Source: Trifolium pratense
Taxonomy: Eukaryota; Streptophyta; Magnoliopsida; Fabales; Fabaceae
Reading direction: 5' to 3'
Assembly: GCF_020283565.1 (NCBI RefSeq)
Contig: NC_060061.1
Location: forward strand, 47,529,362 to 47,593,361
Length of the DNA: 64,000 nt
Shown here: piece after piece, positions 35,846 to 47,397 of the stretch
How positions within the stretch are numbered: position 1 is the stretch's first letter
How the letters are laid out: the number at the start of each line of letters is the position of its first letter
Notes under the pieces: generated by a model
Seen by the model: the letters and a program-made list of their open reading frames with translations, nothing else
Database searches by the model: none
Told to the model about the DNA's origin: nothing
Program-made: the position numbers and the translations under genes

Positions 35846-36449
35846 TTGCAAAACTTGCGTAGATTGTGTGTTGTGCCAACACATAGCATTTGAATAAGCC
35901 AAATATGTGAATGACATACGTCAGATGATGTACCAACAATTACAGGTTTCAGTAAGTAGTTTTGGTAATAGGAATCAACGGTTGGTTAGTTCAACGCATA
36001 ACTAGCATTAAATAATATAAACCAAATACATTAATTATTGAATGGATCTGAAAAGTCAGAAATTTCTTATAAAAAGGACTGGAGGGAGTAATAAGTATAT
36101 GACATCATACTTGTGCCAGAAGGTTTAGTCTAGTGCTCCATATATTTAGAGAGTGGATTATCTCCAATAATTTACCATGCAGTTCATCTCAAACCCTTAG
36201 ATTGAAAAATATCAAATTTAAATAAATGGAAATGTTAAATTTTAATGGTGCAGATATCAATGGCTCCCTCTCTCGTGATTAACACAATTGAGAGGATCCG
36301 GGTTCATATATTTAAAGGTTGAAAAATCTCTAAACTTGTCTCCAAACTCTAAACCTTAGTTATTTCTCCAAAATCTCATGTGATCCACACATCCATCAAA
36401 TAATTGCACCGTACCTTTTTTATTTTTATTTGTGATAATGAGACAATGA

Positions 36450-37300
36450 GTCCGTTTGGCAAGGTAAAAAAGATAGTTTTTAGCTTTTGTCTTACGGTTT
36501 ATAAACTAAAAAATCTGTTTGGTAATAGTCTTTTCAGAAAGAGCTTTTAGCTTATTTTACTAACTTTTAGCTTCATTTTCAGAAGCTATTTCAAGTAGTT
36601 TCTGAGCTTATAGTTTCTAGCTTTTCATTTTTTCTTCCTCTTTTACCCTTATTATTTTAACTAAAATCCACATATACCCTTTATAATTTATTATCATTAC
36701 AATTTAAAATAAAATAAGTAAATACATGTTTTAATGTTGCTTCTTTTAAAATCACATGCATATAGTATGTTTTAACGTTGTCTTATTATCTATTTTCAAA
36801 TATGAAGGCTAAAATATTTTTTTATCAATTCATAGATACATACCTTAATATAATTTATTTTTTGAAACACCGTACCTTACTATAATTAACCATTATACTA
36901 TATTGTGAATATATTTTGTTGTTATTTTTTCATAAAGTATATCAGCTGAAATGAAAATAATTTTTTTAAAAAAAATACAGCATATAAAAATTAGTTTAAT
37001 AATAATATTTGAAAGATATATTTATTGAATTAATAAACTTAAAATATTGTACCAAAAAAATAATAAACTTAAAATATTAAATTCTAAGGATTTTTTTTTC
37101 CACAAAATTCTAAGTATCTTAAATAGTATTAATTTGGCAAAAAAAATTATTGAATTAAAGATGTCATTTATGTCATTTTACATTTATCAGTCAGTTGAAC
37201 CGCTAATTTTACCAAACACTTCAATCAACTTATCAGCTATAAGCTAGAAGCTATCAGCCATCATTCATCAGCCATAAGCTATTTTTGCCAAACAAAGCCA
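36450..37300. mobile_element. Non-autonomous element with GTTTGGCAA ends (hAT-like)
   Basis: The left end TCCGTTTGGCAAGGTAAAAAAGATAG and the right end ending GCTATTTTTGCCAAACAAAGCC are inverted. Motifs such as AGCTTTTAGCTT / TATAAGCTAGAAGCTATCAGC recur in both halves. No transposase. A related right-end fragment is at 6560-6640. Confidence 0.55.
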
Positions 37301-38284
37301 ATTTCTCAAACCGTACCTAGTACTACAATAGTAGTATCAAAATATAAGTCGTTTAGACCATGTTGCACACATTAAAAAAATGTAATTAATGTTATATGAA
37401 AAAAAATTAGTTAATTTACAATTTTTTTTTACTAATGATATGATAAAGATAATTTTTTTAAAAAAAAAATGTGTTTCATGGCTTTTCGTAATTTCAATCA
37501 AACCTTAACTCTATAAAATAAATAACTGTGCCAATCACTATAAATTCACACTTGTCCGCACGTTTGTTGTTTACTTTTTTATTTTTTTTTATAAGCAATA
37601 TATATATACTTCCTTCGTCTTATTTTATTTGACTAAATGCAAGATTCATATATCTTGTTTTGACCGTATTTTTCTAAAAGTATATAAATATAATTATGTA
37701 ATTATTATCATATAAGATATTGTTTGATTTGTTTCGACGAATATTTTTGAAATATCAAATTTATATAATTTTTACTCATAGACAATTAAAGATATTCATA
37801 ATCAAAGTTATGTATTGGTGTACGTGCAGTGGTCAACTAATCCTTATAGATAGACAAGATATTGCTAACGCGAGTGTCCCATAATATTTATATTTTAATT
37901 TTCAATTCATTGACTTTACACATTTTCATAAAATTTACTATTATTTAAAGTTCTTAAAGAGTACTCGGGCACTCACTAGTATCATTTTTTTTTTACGATT
38001 TCTAACAAAAAAAAAGGAGTTTTTCTTTACGGTCCAGTTAAAAAGAGAGCTTTTACTGGAGGTAAAAGGTCATTTTTTTGACGCAAGAGGTAAAAGGTCA
38101 TTAAGAAACAAGAACATTGACATTTTTTTATGAAAAAAATTTGTTTACCACTTCAAAAGGCAAGGGTCTGTGGAACCTAAAATAAACATTGGAAAATGTC
38201 AACACTTTTTTGCTGGCACGTGTAATTTTATTTAGGCTTTTGTTGGCAAGAATTATTTGTACGGTTCAATAAGCTAATAAGTTA
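37301..38284. other. Intergenic, no gene seen
   Basis: AT-rich; at 37600-37860 there is a rearranged relative of the Stowaway-like element that follows (CTTCCTTCGTCTTATTTTATTTGACTAAATGC). No coding evidence. Confidence 0.4.
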
Positions 38285-38474
38285 CTCCTCCGTCCCAAAA
38301 TATAAGAACCAATTGACTACTGTACGTACACCAATGCATAACTTTGATTACAAATATTTTTAATTTGCGATTAGTAAAAATTATAAAAGTTTGATATTTT
38401 GAAAATACGGTCAAAACAAAATATATGGATAGTGCATTTAGTCAAATGAGATCTTATAAAAATGGGACGTAGTT
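38285..38474. mobile_element. Stowaway-like MITE (CTCCTCCGTCCCAAAATATAAG)
   Basis: The left end CTCCTCCGTCCCAAAATATAAG follows a TA dinucleotide, and the right end has CTTATAAAAATGGGACGTAG in inverted orientation. This is the typical Tc1/mariner Stowaway terminus. Confidence 0.7.
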
Positions 38475-38504
38475 TATTCACTCTATAATTCATATCAATT
38501 CATT

Positions 38505-38650
38505 TTTATCCCTCATGTTGTAGTGTAATGGTTAGCATTACTAGAATATGAATGTCGGTGTGTAGGTTAAAACCCAACCCACTTTCCGCTCCATTTATTT
38601 GTGGAAGTGTTGGACACTAAACATAACTCGAAAAATTTCATATTATAAGT
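38505..38650 (+). mobile_element. tRNA-derived SINE, degenerate
   Basis: CATGTTGTAGTGTAATGGTTAGCA gives an A-box-like head, GTAGGTTAAAACCC a weakened B-box, followed by a body with GTGTTGGACACTAAACATAAC. No clear duplication. Confidence 0.45.
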
Positions 38651-38654
38651 GGCA

Positions 38655-39065
38655 TAAATAATTTTGGAATAGTATTAGTAACCACAACTTTATAGTGTGT
38701 ATAAGAGCATACTAGTACATTTTTGTGGCTTAAATAATTTTGGATTAGTAACCACAACTTTAGAGTGTGTATAAGAGCATACATTGTGGCTTAAATAATT
38801 TTGGATTAGTAACCACATGTCGGGGACTAAACCATATTATAGAAGACACATCTCAATCCAAAACTTTAAAATATCTTAAAATATATATTAGATTAATAAG
38901 CCATCTTTTTTCTAAATTTAATATTATTTTCATATATAGTCGATGTAGCACTTAACCATTCACACTTAAAACCCGACACCCAAAGAATTTCATATTTAGT
39001 GGCCGGCTTAAATAATTTTGGATTAGTAACCACAAACTTTAGAGTGTGTATATAAGAGCATATAA
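38655..39065. repeat. Short tandem/dispersed repeat, about 70-100 base units
   Basis: GGCTTAAATAATTTTGGATTAGTAACCAC followed by ACTTTAGAGTGTGTATAAGAGCATA occurs near 38655, 38725, 38788 and again at 39005, partly in tandem and partly split by other sequence. Confidence 0.75.
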
Positions 39066-39090
39066 ACTTTGTATATTTGTTTTTATTTCA

Positions 39091-39383
39091 CTACCAGTAT
39101 CCGGCTCATTAGACCATCTTTTTAGAGTGTGTCAGTTCTGTGGTTCCAATATCCTCCCGATCGCAGTTGTAGAGAATCAAATCACGGTCCTAACTACCAA
39201 ATCTAGCACCAATCACCACCGGACAAACTAATGATTACTACCAGTATCCAGCTCATTAGACCGTCTTTTTAGAGTGTGTCAGTTTTGTGATTCCAATATC
39301 CTCCCGATCGCAGTTGCGGAGGATCAAATCATGGTCCTCACTATCAAATCTAGCACCAATCACCACCGGACCAACTAATGATT
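39091..39383 (-). mobile_element. Two tandem copies of the SINE family seen at 11082
   Basis: Read on the minus strand, both copies have the GTGATTGGTGCTAGAT head and CGATCGGGAGGATATTGGAA body. CTACCAGTATCC starts at 39091 and at 39238, a 147-base period, so the second copy is a tandem duplication of the first with its border. The B-box region is mutated in both. Confidence 0.75.
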
Positions 39384-39630
39384 AGTATAATCTTTGTATT
39401 TAAAGTAAAATAGAGTAATGTATATTAATTTTTTCATGAAAGGGATTTTTTTCTTAAAAAAAAAAGTCTAAACAATTATAACATCAATTAGAAATAAGTT
39501 TGGGATGATTTGCTGTCATATGTACGATGTATATTTTGAAACTAGCTACCAACCAGCACTAGATGAACCAACATTGACCAAAAACAAACCACTTCATATA
39601 TTCACTCTCCCTTTCTACTAAATTTATGGC

Positions 39631-39638
39631 TATATATA
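39631..39638 (+). promoter_or_regulatory. TATA box of BAHD copy 1
   Basis: TATATATA, 91 bases before the ATG at 39722. It lies just 3' of an in-frame ATG at 39626, so that upstream ATG cannot be in the transcript if this box is used; this decides the start at 39722. The same arrangement is kept in copy 2 at 47306-47313. Confidence 0.65.
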
Positions 39639-39721
39639 CACATTACACAACCACTTTGCCAAACTACAATCAATTTAACAACACCCTTCAATCCATAATT
39701 ATATCCAAAAACAAAACAAAA

Positions 39722-42700
39722 ATGGATAGTAGAAATGGTGATAATTTCATTGTGAGTGTCACAAATGAAGAGGTGGTGGCAGCAGTGTTACCAATACAAG
39801 AACATTGGCTACCACTCTCTAATCTTGACTTACTTCTACCTAAAGTAGATGTTGGAGTGTTCTTTTGTTACAAGAATCCTATGTTGTTGTCCACTTCTAC
39901 AACATATTTAACCTTTGAATCTATGGTTGTGTCTCTCAAGAAGGCATTAGCTAAGGTTTTGGTCTCTTACTATGCCTTTGCTGGTGAAGTTGTGTCTAAT
40001 TCTGTTGGTGAACCTGAGCTTCTTTGTAATAACCGTGGGGTTGATTTTGTTGAAGCTGTGGCTGATGTTGAGCTTCAATGCATTAACTTTTATAATCCTG
40101 ATGAATTTGTTGAAGGAAAGTTTGTTCCGAAGAAGAAGCACGGCGTGCTTGCTATTCAGGTAAATGTATCTTTGAAATTATAATGAATGAATAAAAATAA
40201 ATTTTGATTGAATTATAATGAATGAATAAAAATAATCTATATTAATCTATTTCCCGCAAAATTTTATTATATTGGAATTTGTCTTTGCAATAATAGTTAG
40301 AAAATTTGATTTTTGTCCTTCTAATATGAGTGAAATAAATAACTAAAATAAATATTTCAAGGATCAATTTTTAATGAACAAATTTTGTAAAGATTTAAAC
40401 AAAACAACACAACAGAGACCAAAAGCGATATATATGCAAGGACTAAAATTAAATTAATAAGATATTTTAGATTTTTAAAAACGCATAAACCATTAATCTT
40501 CACCGGTCTCAATAACATATCAAACAATTTTACATTTTTATACAATTCAACATAGATGATCTATACGATATAAGCTTTCAATCCAACAGTGAATTTTGTA
40601 AAATTTGTATTCGTTAAAGCGTGATTGAGCGGTATAACATTACTCAAATGTTACACTGGTGTAATTTGACCTCTTCCCTATTTCCAATGTACAAAAAACT
40701 ATACTCTGAGATTTTTGTTTCTTTGACATAATTTTAAAGTCTCATATTTTTTATGGTGGTGATTTCAAAGAGAAGGCAATACAAGTACATGTTAAATTTA
40801 TGTCCATTAGGGACAAAAAGTGAAACATAATTATTTTTCGAACTAAAAAAACTAAAAGTGAAACATAATTATCCAATTTTTATTTTTAGGAACTAAAAAT
40901 CAAAATTCACTATTTTTTAAAATACAAAAAACTTATTCAACCCATTTTTTAATATCAATTAAAATATTAAATTATTATATAAAAATGTGTATAAAATAAT
41001 TTTGTCATTACTTATTTTATTTTTCTTAATGTTTATTAAAAATATAAAATGATTTGTTTTGTAAAAAATGTATTTTTCTCACAAGAATAATTTTTTCATT
41101 TAAATATAACATGTATTTTATCATGTTAATATAAAGTGTGCACTAAACATATGATATGATAAAACAATATTATCCTCTGTGCACCAAACATATGACAGGA
41201 TATGTGTTTATCCTGCCACTATCCTTTCATATCCTTATCTAGCTCTTTATCCTATTCTATCTCTATCCTATATATCATGCGCACCAAACGAGAAACTTAT
41301 AAATTTTGAGTTTAAAAATTGTATTTGACCATATTTCTCCTTAAAAAAATTAGAGAAATAAAGTAAAGAAGTAGAAAATAAGGAGAAATTGGGTCAAACA
41401 CAATTTTTTACTTCTTTACTACTTTTAATAGGAAGAAAAAAAAGTATAAAATAAGTAGGATCAAACGGGGCCTCGGTATAACTTACCTAATAGTTTGGTT
41501 TTACAATAAAATTAGTTGAAATATTTATTATTGTGTTAGTCAATATTTTATTTCGTTCAGATTATATTTTAAAAAAGTTAATCTTTGAATTTCTTTTTAG
41601 AGTTAAACCTTTTTTTCAAACTATTAATTTTTATTTTTAAAGAAAGAATAAAAAAGTACTATGATTCCAAGGTCAGACTAAGCATAAAATTAATGCCATG
41701 TACATGAAATTTAGTGTGTGAATTGAATCTATCAATTTTTTTATGCAGGTAACTTCATTAAAATGTGGCGGGATAGTAGTAGCATGCACATTTGATCATC
41801 GCATAGCAGATGCCTATTCAACAAACATGTTTCTAGTATCATGGGCTGAGATGGCCCACTCAATAAAGCCCACCAAGCCCAAAACCATAACAACCACAAA
41901 CAAACCATGTTTTCGCCGATCCCTCCTTAGCCCCCGCCATCCCGGATCTATCCACCCTTCTCTTGATGATATGTACATTCCCATTTCAAAACTTCCCCCT
42001 CCTTCGGCCACCGCTACCAAGCCGCTACTTAGTCGAATATACCACATCACCGCAGAGGAGCTCCAATGCTTGCAATCACTTGCCGCTGGGACCAATGATG
42101 GCAACACCAAGCCTACAAAACTTGAATCTTTCTCTGCCTACTTGTGGAAGTTGATTGCTCATGCAGCCAAAAGGGACCGTAGTAAAATGGTCATTGCCAA
42201 AATGGGTATAGTGGTTGATGGAAGAAAGAGACTTGGCAATGATAGTAGCGACGAGAAAGGGAAAGAAGCAATGATGGAACGATATTTTGGGAATGTTCTT
42301 TCTATACCATTTGGTGGGAAACCAGTGGAAGAGTTGGTGGATAAGCCATTAGGGTGGGTGGTTGACGAGGTCCGTGAGTTTGTATCAGTAGCAACAACGG
42401 AAGAACATTTTTTGGGGCTCATAGATTGGGTGGAAGAGAATCGACCTGTCCCTGGATTGGCGAAGATTTATTGCGGTTCCTCTAGCGAGGGACCAACTTT
42501 TGTGGTGTCTTCCGGACAAAGGTTTCCGGAAGACAAGGTTAATTTTGGGTGGGGGAAAGTTGTGTTTGCATCTTACCATTTTCCTTGGGGTGGTGAAGCT
42601 GGTTATGTGATGCCAATGCCAAGCCCTTTAAGGAATGGTGATTGGATTGTTTACATGCACCTTTTGAAAGAGCAGTTGGAGATCATAGAGTCCGAGGCAG

Positions 42701-42744
42701 ATCATGTGTTTAGACCTATAACTTGGGATTATCTCAATCAATGA
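39722..42744 (+). CDS. BAHD acyltransferase, coniferyl-alcohol-acyltransferase-like
   Basis: Transfers an acyl group from acyl-CoA to an alcohol in the cytosol. Exons 39722-40159 and 41749-42744 join in phase 0 with GT-AG borders, giving 477 residues, within the family's usual 430-480. The catalytic HXXXD is HRIAD (His163, Asp167). The structural DFGWG motif appears as NFGWG at 411-415, a change shared, as I recall, by petunia coniferyl alcohol acyltransferase. That family also has the [27 protein letters not shown] and [16 protein letters not shown] segments seen here. Acetylation of a monolignol (scent or lignan precursor) is a reasonable but unproven guess. This is the intact member; two later copies are dead. 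The start is set by the TATA box at 39631 and by copy 2. Confidence 0.9.
40548..40690. repeat. Single arm of a dispersed inverted element, in the BAHD1 intron
   Basis: GATCTATACGATATAAGCTTTCAATCCAAC through GTAACATTACTCAAATGTTACAC matches 56165-56315 closely. Only the right half is present, so this is a truncated copy. Confidence 0.6.
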
Positions 42745-42867
42745 TGGATAAGGTATTGATAATCATGCATGTTGACTTGTTCTAGTGTTTAAAAGTTTGT
42801 AACATCTATTTTATGTATTTCAACAAAAGTGTCATGTCATATATAGTTGCTATAAGCTTGTAACATA

Positions 42868-43012
42868 CTTCCTCTTACCTTAATTATAAGCAAATGTCAC
42901 TTTTTGGATATATTGAATAACTAATGTATTTAGTCTAAAAAGTGGACAAGATATATTAGTTATTCAATGTATCTAAAAAATAACATTTGTTTATAATTAA
43001 GGCCGGAGGGAG
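42868..43012. mobile_element. Stowaway MITE 3' of BAHD copy 1
   Basis: The ends CTTCCTCTTACCTTAATTATAA and TTATAATTAAGGCCGGAGGGAG are inverted and TA is duplicated at 42866-42867 and 43013-43014. Almost the whole 145 bases is one imperfect hairpin. Confidence 0.8.
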
Positions 43013-43598
43013 TATACAACAACATTGATTTCAATGGAGTATATTTAACTAGTTATAATTGATATAATGATTGTTGGTTTGGTTATTCTAGGTTTTACTT
43101 TAATTATATGGATAAATTATAGTAATCAAAGTGGGTATTTTTTGAATGTTGCTGAAAAGATTAAGGAGTTGTTGACTTGAAAGTTTGGAAGTGATATTCC
43201 TTTGAATTACAACGACTTCCTTATCAAATTTTCACCAACAAAAAAATATCTGATATATTAATAAAACATTATTTTATAGTTTGTTTTCCCAAACTTAGTT
43301 CAATTCTTTGCAAAGATGACTAAAATAAAATCAATGGCAGAGCTTAGGATCCTCGTCCAGAGGATGCAAATTTGTAAACTTTAATTTATACATACATACA
43401 TTTAAAAAATTACATGCATACTATATAATTATTATCATTTATCCTATTTTCTCTCGGTCAAAATTTAGTCATTCCATATTCTTCCGCTAGTTTTTTACTT
43501 AGATTCAAATCGCACTTTATTTTTAGGTCATGAAAATATGCATTTGTTTATCAAAATAAAATTGAAAATTGGAATTTATTAATCCTAATGACATTATA

Positions 43599-43681
43599 CA
43601 ACTGTCTCAGGGATTAGAGACATAGCACTAGACCTTGACGCTATAAGACTAAGCACTTTTCAATGAGCTAACACCTCAATT
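43599..43681 (-). mobile_element. Old SINE fragment shared by all three BAHD/LTP units (unit A copy)
   Basis: On the minus strand it starts CAATTGAGGTGTTAGCTCATTG and continues AGTGCTTAGTCTTATAGCG, a tRNA-like head. Matching segments sit at 51312-51392 and 59582-59662 in the same position relative to their genes, so this insertion predates the duplications. Confidence 0.6.
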
Positions 43682-43946
43682 GTAAAAATAAATAATAAAT
43701 AGTCGGTATAATAAATAGTCTACATTAGCCACAACAAACAATTTTATGATGACACTTAACGTTAGAGACTGCTATGACTAACGAAAGTTAAATTGATGAA
43801 CTTTTAAATATTTTTTGATGATTCAGAGACTACTATGACAACGAGTGACGCTTTCAGGGACTAAAATTACTGTTTAACTCTATATAGCTATCTTCCTAAA
43901 TCTTCAAGATTTTCTTAAGATTAACATGTTTTATACTGTAGCATGT

Positions 43947-43949
<3 letters not shown>

Positions 43950-44022
<73 letters not shown>

Positions 44023-44305
44023 TTTGCTAACGTACACCCACTTGTTTTTTAGAAGGTGTGTATTAGCAAGTCATAACTAAAAAGTGGTAACATACACCTT
44101 GAGGTGCATGTTGCTAAAACACTCCTTCTAAAAAATAAGTGGGTGTACGTTAGCAACTCCTATAAACATTTGCTAGAATACACCAACTAATTTTTTAGAA
44201 GGTGTGTTTTAGCAACTAATAACTAAAAAGTGATTAAATACACCCTAAGGTGTACGTTGCTAATGCACACCTTCATAAAAATGGGTGGGTGTGTTATAGC
44301 AAATC

Positions 44306-44347
<42 letters not shown>
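43950..44347. repeat. TA arrays with two tandem MITEs between them
   Basis: (TA)n at 43950-44018 and 44308-44347 flank two similar hairpin elements, about 44022-44156 and 44166-44305. Each has TTGCTAACGTACACCCAC-type ends with an inner inverted TTTTTTAGAAGGTGTGT. TA targets probably attracted or were created by the insertions. Confidence 0.75.
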
Positions 44348-44349
<2 letters not shown>

Positions 44350-45225
44350 AGTGTATCAGGTGAGAACTGATAATTATGTGAGAAATGAGAACTATTAATA
44401 ATAATTATCGGATTTAATAGACGCGTCAGATTAAAATCTTCTCATTCACTTAAAATCTCATGTGATTATATTTCTGAAGATTGAAAAAATCTTCCTACGT
44501 ATAATCTTTCCTAATTTATTGCAATTCCTTCCAAAATTTACAAGAATAAATTTTTACCTCTCTCTTCAATTTTTAATACTAATATAACAATATGTTATAT
44601 GTTGTGATACAATTTTCTGGTAAATTCACAAATATAGTATTTAAAATTCATATTTAAAACAAGTTTTATTTTTTCCATTAACGAGTGGATTTTCAATCCG
44701 TTTGCATGTATGATTGGAACATATGGTACTAGAGATTCGGTCGCTGGAAATGCAGCTACCTGCGTTTTTGTCTGGTTATAATTCTTGATGATGAAGCATT
44801 TGTGACGTTTAGCTTTGCACAGTCTCTTCACTTTGAATGCATTTATCATTAGCTGTGTTTGTGTGACAATAGGTTTTGTGACTTCTTTTGTATCTTTAGG
44901 CATGTGTATGCCTGTATCAATTTAATTTTCTTTTCCAGAAAAACAAAAACAAAAGCTTCAACAATATAATAACCGTAATGCCTCTAATCTCTATTCATAA
45001 TTTCTTTATTTAATTTAATTTTTAAATAATTTTTAGTAAAATAATCAATTGTATAAATTAGGAAAGATTATATATAAGTAGATTTTCTAATCTGCACAAA
45101 TATAATCACATAAGATTTTAAGTGAGTAGGGAGATTTTAATCTGATGCGTCAATTAAATCTAATGGTTATTATTAATAGTTCTCGTTTCTCATAATAATT
45201 ATCAGTTCTCACATGATACATTCCC
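44348..45225. mobile_element. Element with about 200-base terminal inverted repeats
   Basis: GGAGTGTATCAGGTGAGAACTGATAATTATG at the left returns in reverse as CATAATAATTATCAGTTCTCACATGATACATTCCC at the right; similarity continues inward through AATCTGATGCGTC / GACGCGTCAGATT and AATCACATAAGATTTTAAG. It sits between TA arrays. Its loop has a 102-residue minus frame (44903-44595) that I do not recognise. Together with the TA arrays it separates sequence that is contiguous in units B and C. Confidence 0.8.
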
Positions 45226-45246
45226 TATATATATATATATATATAT

Positions 45247-47018
45247 AAAGTTTAGAACAAAATACAAATGTTCTAATGATGGAATAATAATTAGGAGATC
45301 ATAATTATAACTAATTCCATTTTAAAAAAATAACAATTTATTACAACTATCATTTGGCATTTTAAAAATCAATACGTACGTACGTATGTATTTTTTTTTT
45401 GGTTACGTATGTACTTACATATGTTTGTATGTATGAATTAATTTTTTTGACAAGAAATTTAAACAATCACTACAAGCTGGACTATTTATGAATCTCATCA
45501 GAATCTAATTGAAATTGAAAATATATAATATGTGCTTGCAATTTATAAGTGCTCTACTTACTTGTTGATATGGTGATCAGTTGCTAACTAAAACAAGAAA
45601 ACTAAAAGAACGGAAACTTAGAAAATATTATTGAAATTTCAGAATAGTCTTTGCAGTTTCGCGCAGAGGATGCCCAGTTTATACCAAAAAGACTACAAGA
45701 GTGAGAAGTGATATTCGTTTGGCTTAGGATTCTATTTATAGCTTAGAAGATCATCAATTTTGTGTCATTCAGAAATCACTAAGATATTATTACATATTAA
45801 GTACATAATACATTATAGCATGAAATGAAAAGGCAGCTATGAACAGTCATACGTATTTCCTCGGCTTCTTTCTTGCCTAATACGGCCTTTTGCAACTCTG
45901 CGAACAAACCTACACAACATTCATGTTAATAGTCTAAACAACAACATGCATAATAAGTGTACAAATTAAATGTTACTATATTCAAGTGTCCGAAATATCA
46001 TATCTCTAAATCAGTAACGTTGACGACATTAAAGTCATCGATTGAATATTTATTTGATCAAAACTAATATTTTAACCTCAAATGAATACCATACCAGGAT
46101 GAAAAAAAAAATTGCACACCAAAATAGAAAATCAAAACAAACAACGTCACACTAAAATGACGAAATCACAAAAAATACGAATGTATGTGCGTGTGTCACT
46201 TATGATTTTTCCGATCCAAAATTGATCCTAAACACCCCTTTATAATTAGATTAAGATGAATAAAAAAATGATCATGAATATATTAAGAGAAAAATAGAGG
46301 TAAAATTCTAACCACAAAATTAAAAGAAAATACTAACATACTCTAGAGGTTTAAGTCATTTGGGAAACACTTCGATACACATTTTATTTGGATATGTATC
46401 TGTACATTGTTGAAGTGGATAATTCTAATAGATTTACAAATAGTGTTTAATAAATAAAAAAATTAATAAACACTATATGTGAACTTATCCGAATTATCCA
46501 CCTCAACAAATATAACGATACATATTGTTCTAGACTAGAACTAGTCTAGCATCATCAATAGTTAAGATCACATATAAAATAAGATAGTGCATCGAAAAAT
46601 TCACCTAAATTTGGCCGGTGGATTATTCATGTACAAGTTATTTTTATTGTTATATACTCATATAGTCATATGTTTTTAATGATTTTATTTTTAGTGAATT
46701 TATGTTTTGGATGATTGCGAACCATCAATCATAGTGCCAGTGGCATATATAATTCTATAAGCATTTTTGACATAATATAAGCATTTTGATTAGATCATTT
46801 TCCATAAAAGTTTTTTCTTGTAGAATCGCTATCTCTTTTTGCTATTCTTGATGTATACAGGAACCATTCATAACCAGCAAAATTTCATCCAAAATGGACC
46901 ACCTTTTGTTTTTCCTTTAATAGCATATATATAAAAAAATTATAAATATAAAAATTAAAAGTTAACGTAACCTTTATTTCATAACATTGGGTCCTACTTA
47001 ATTTTCGTACTATATATA
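45247..47018. other. Remainder of unit A and intergenic DNA, no gene seen
   Basis: 45247-45380 matches the DNA beside the LTP genes in the other units (GTTTAGAACAAAATACAAATG, CATTTGGCATTTTAAAAATC), but the LTP itself is missing here. On the minus strand at 45650-45745 a TATAAATAG with a following GC-richer leader resembles an LTR or promoter fragment, not resolved. The rest is AT-rich. Confidence 0.4.
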
Positions 47019-47162
47019 CTCTTTCCGGTCACTATTATAGGCAAAAAAATAAATTTTTAAATTTTTTGAAATACTTATGTATCTTGTCTATAATATAGAC
47101 TATATACATCATGTTTTTAATAAATTTAAAAAGTGAATTTTTGTTATAATAGTGATCAGAGT
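47019..47162. mobile_element. Stowaway-like MITE upstream of BAHD copy 2
   Basis: CTCTTTCCGGTCACTATTATAGGC at the left and GTTATAATAGTGATCAGAGTG at the right are inverted. It lies about 140 bases upstream of the copy 2 TATA box and is not seen at the same place in copy 1. Confidence 0.6.
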
Positions 47163-47397
47163 GATCGCATCACCAAAATCATTAAAGGAGGAAACAACTA
47201 TAGATATATATTAACACGTGAAAGAAAAGAAAGAAAGAAAAAGAATTGACTAACATTGACCAAAAACAACCACTTCATAATCACTCTCCCTTTCTACTTT
47301 ATGGCTATATATACAACATTACACAAACACTTTGCCAAACTACAATCAATTTAACAACACCCTTCAACCCATAATTATATCCAAAAACAAAACAAAA

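Noticed and set aside
39626..39721. Upstream in-frame ATG extending BAHD copy 1 by 32 residues
   Set aside because: It lies just before the TATATATA box; the extension is not BAHD-like, and copy 2 supports the start at 39722.
44595..44903. 102-residue minus-strand frame
   Set aside because: It sits in the loop of a terminal-inverted-repeat element, runs into one arm, and shows no recognisable domain.
45830..45910. Possible small basic peptide on the minus strand (RRVAKGRIRQERS)
   Set aside because: Slightly GC-richer and protein-like, but no start codon, signal peptide or partner exon could be placed.
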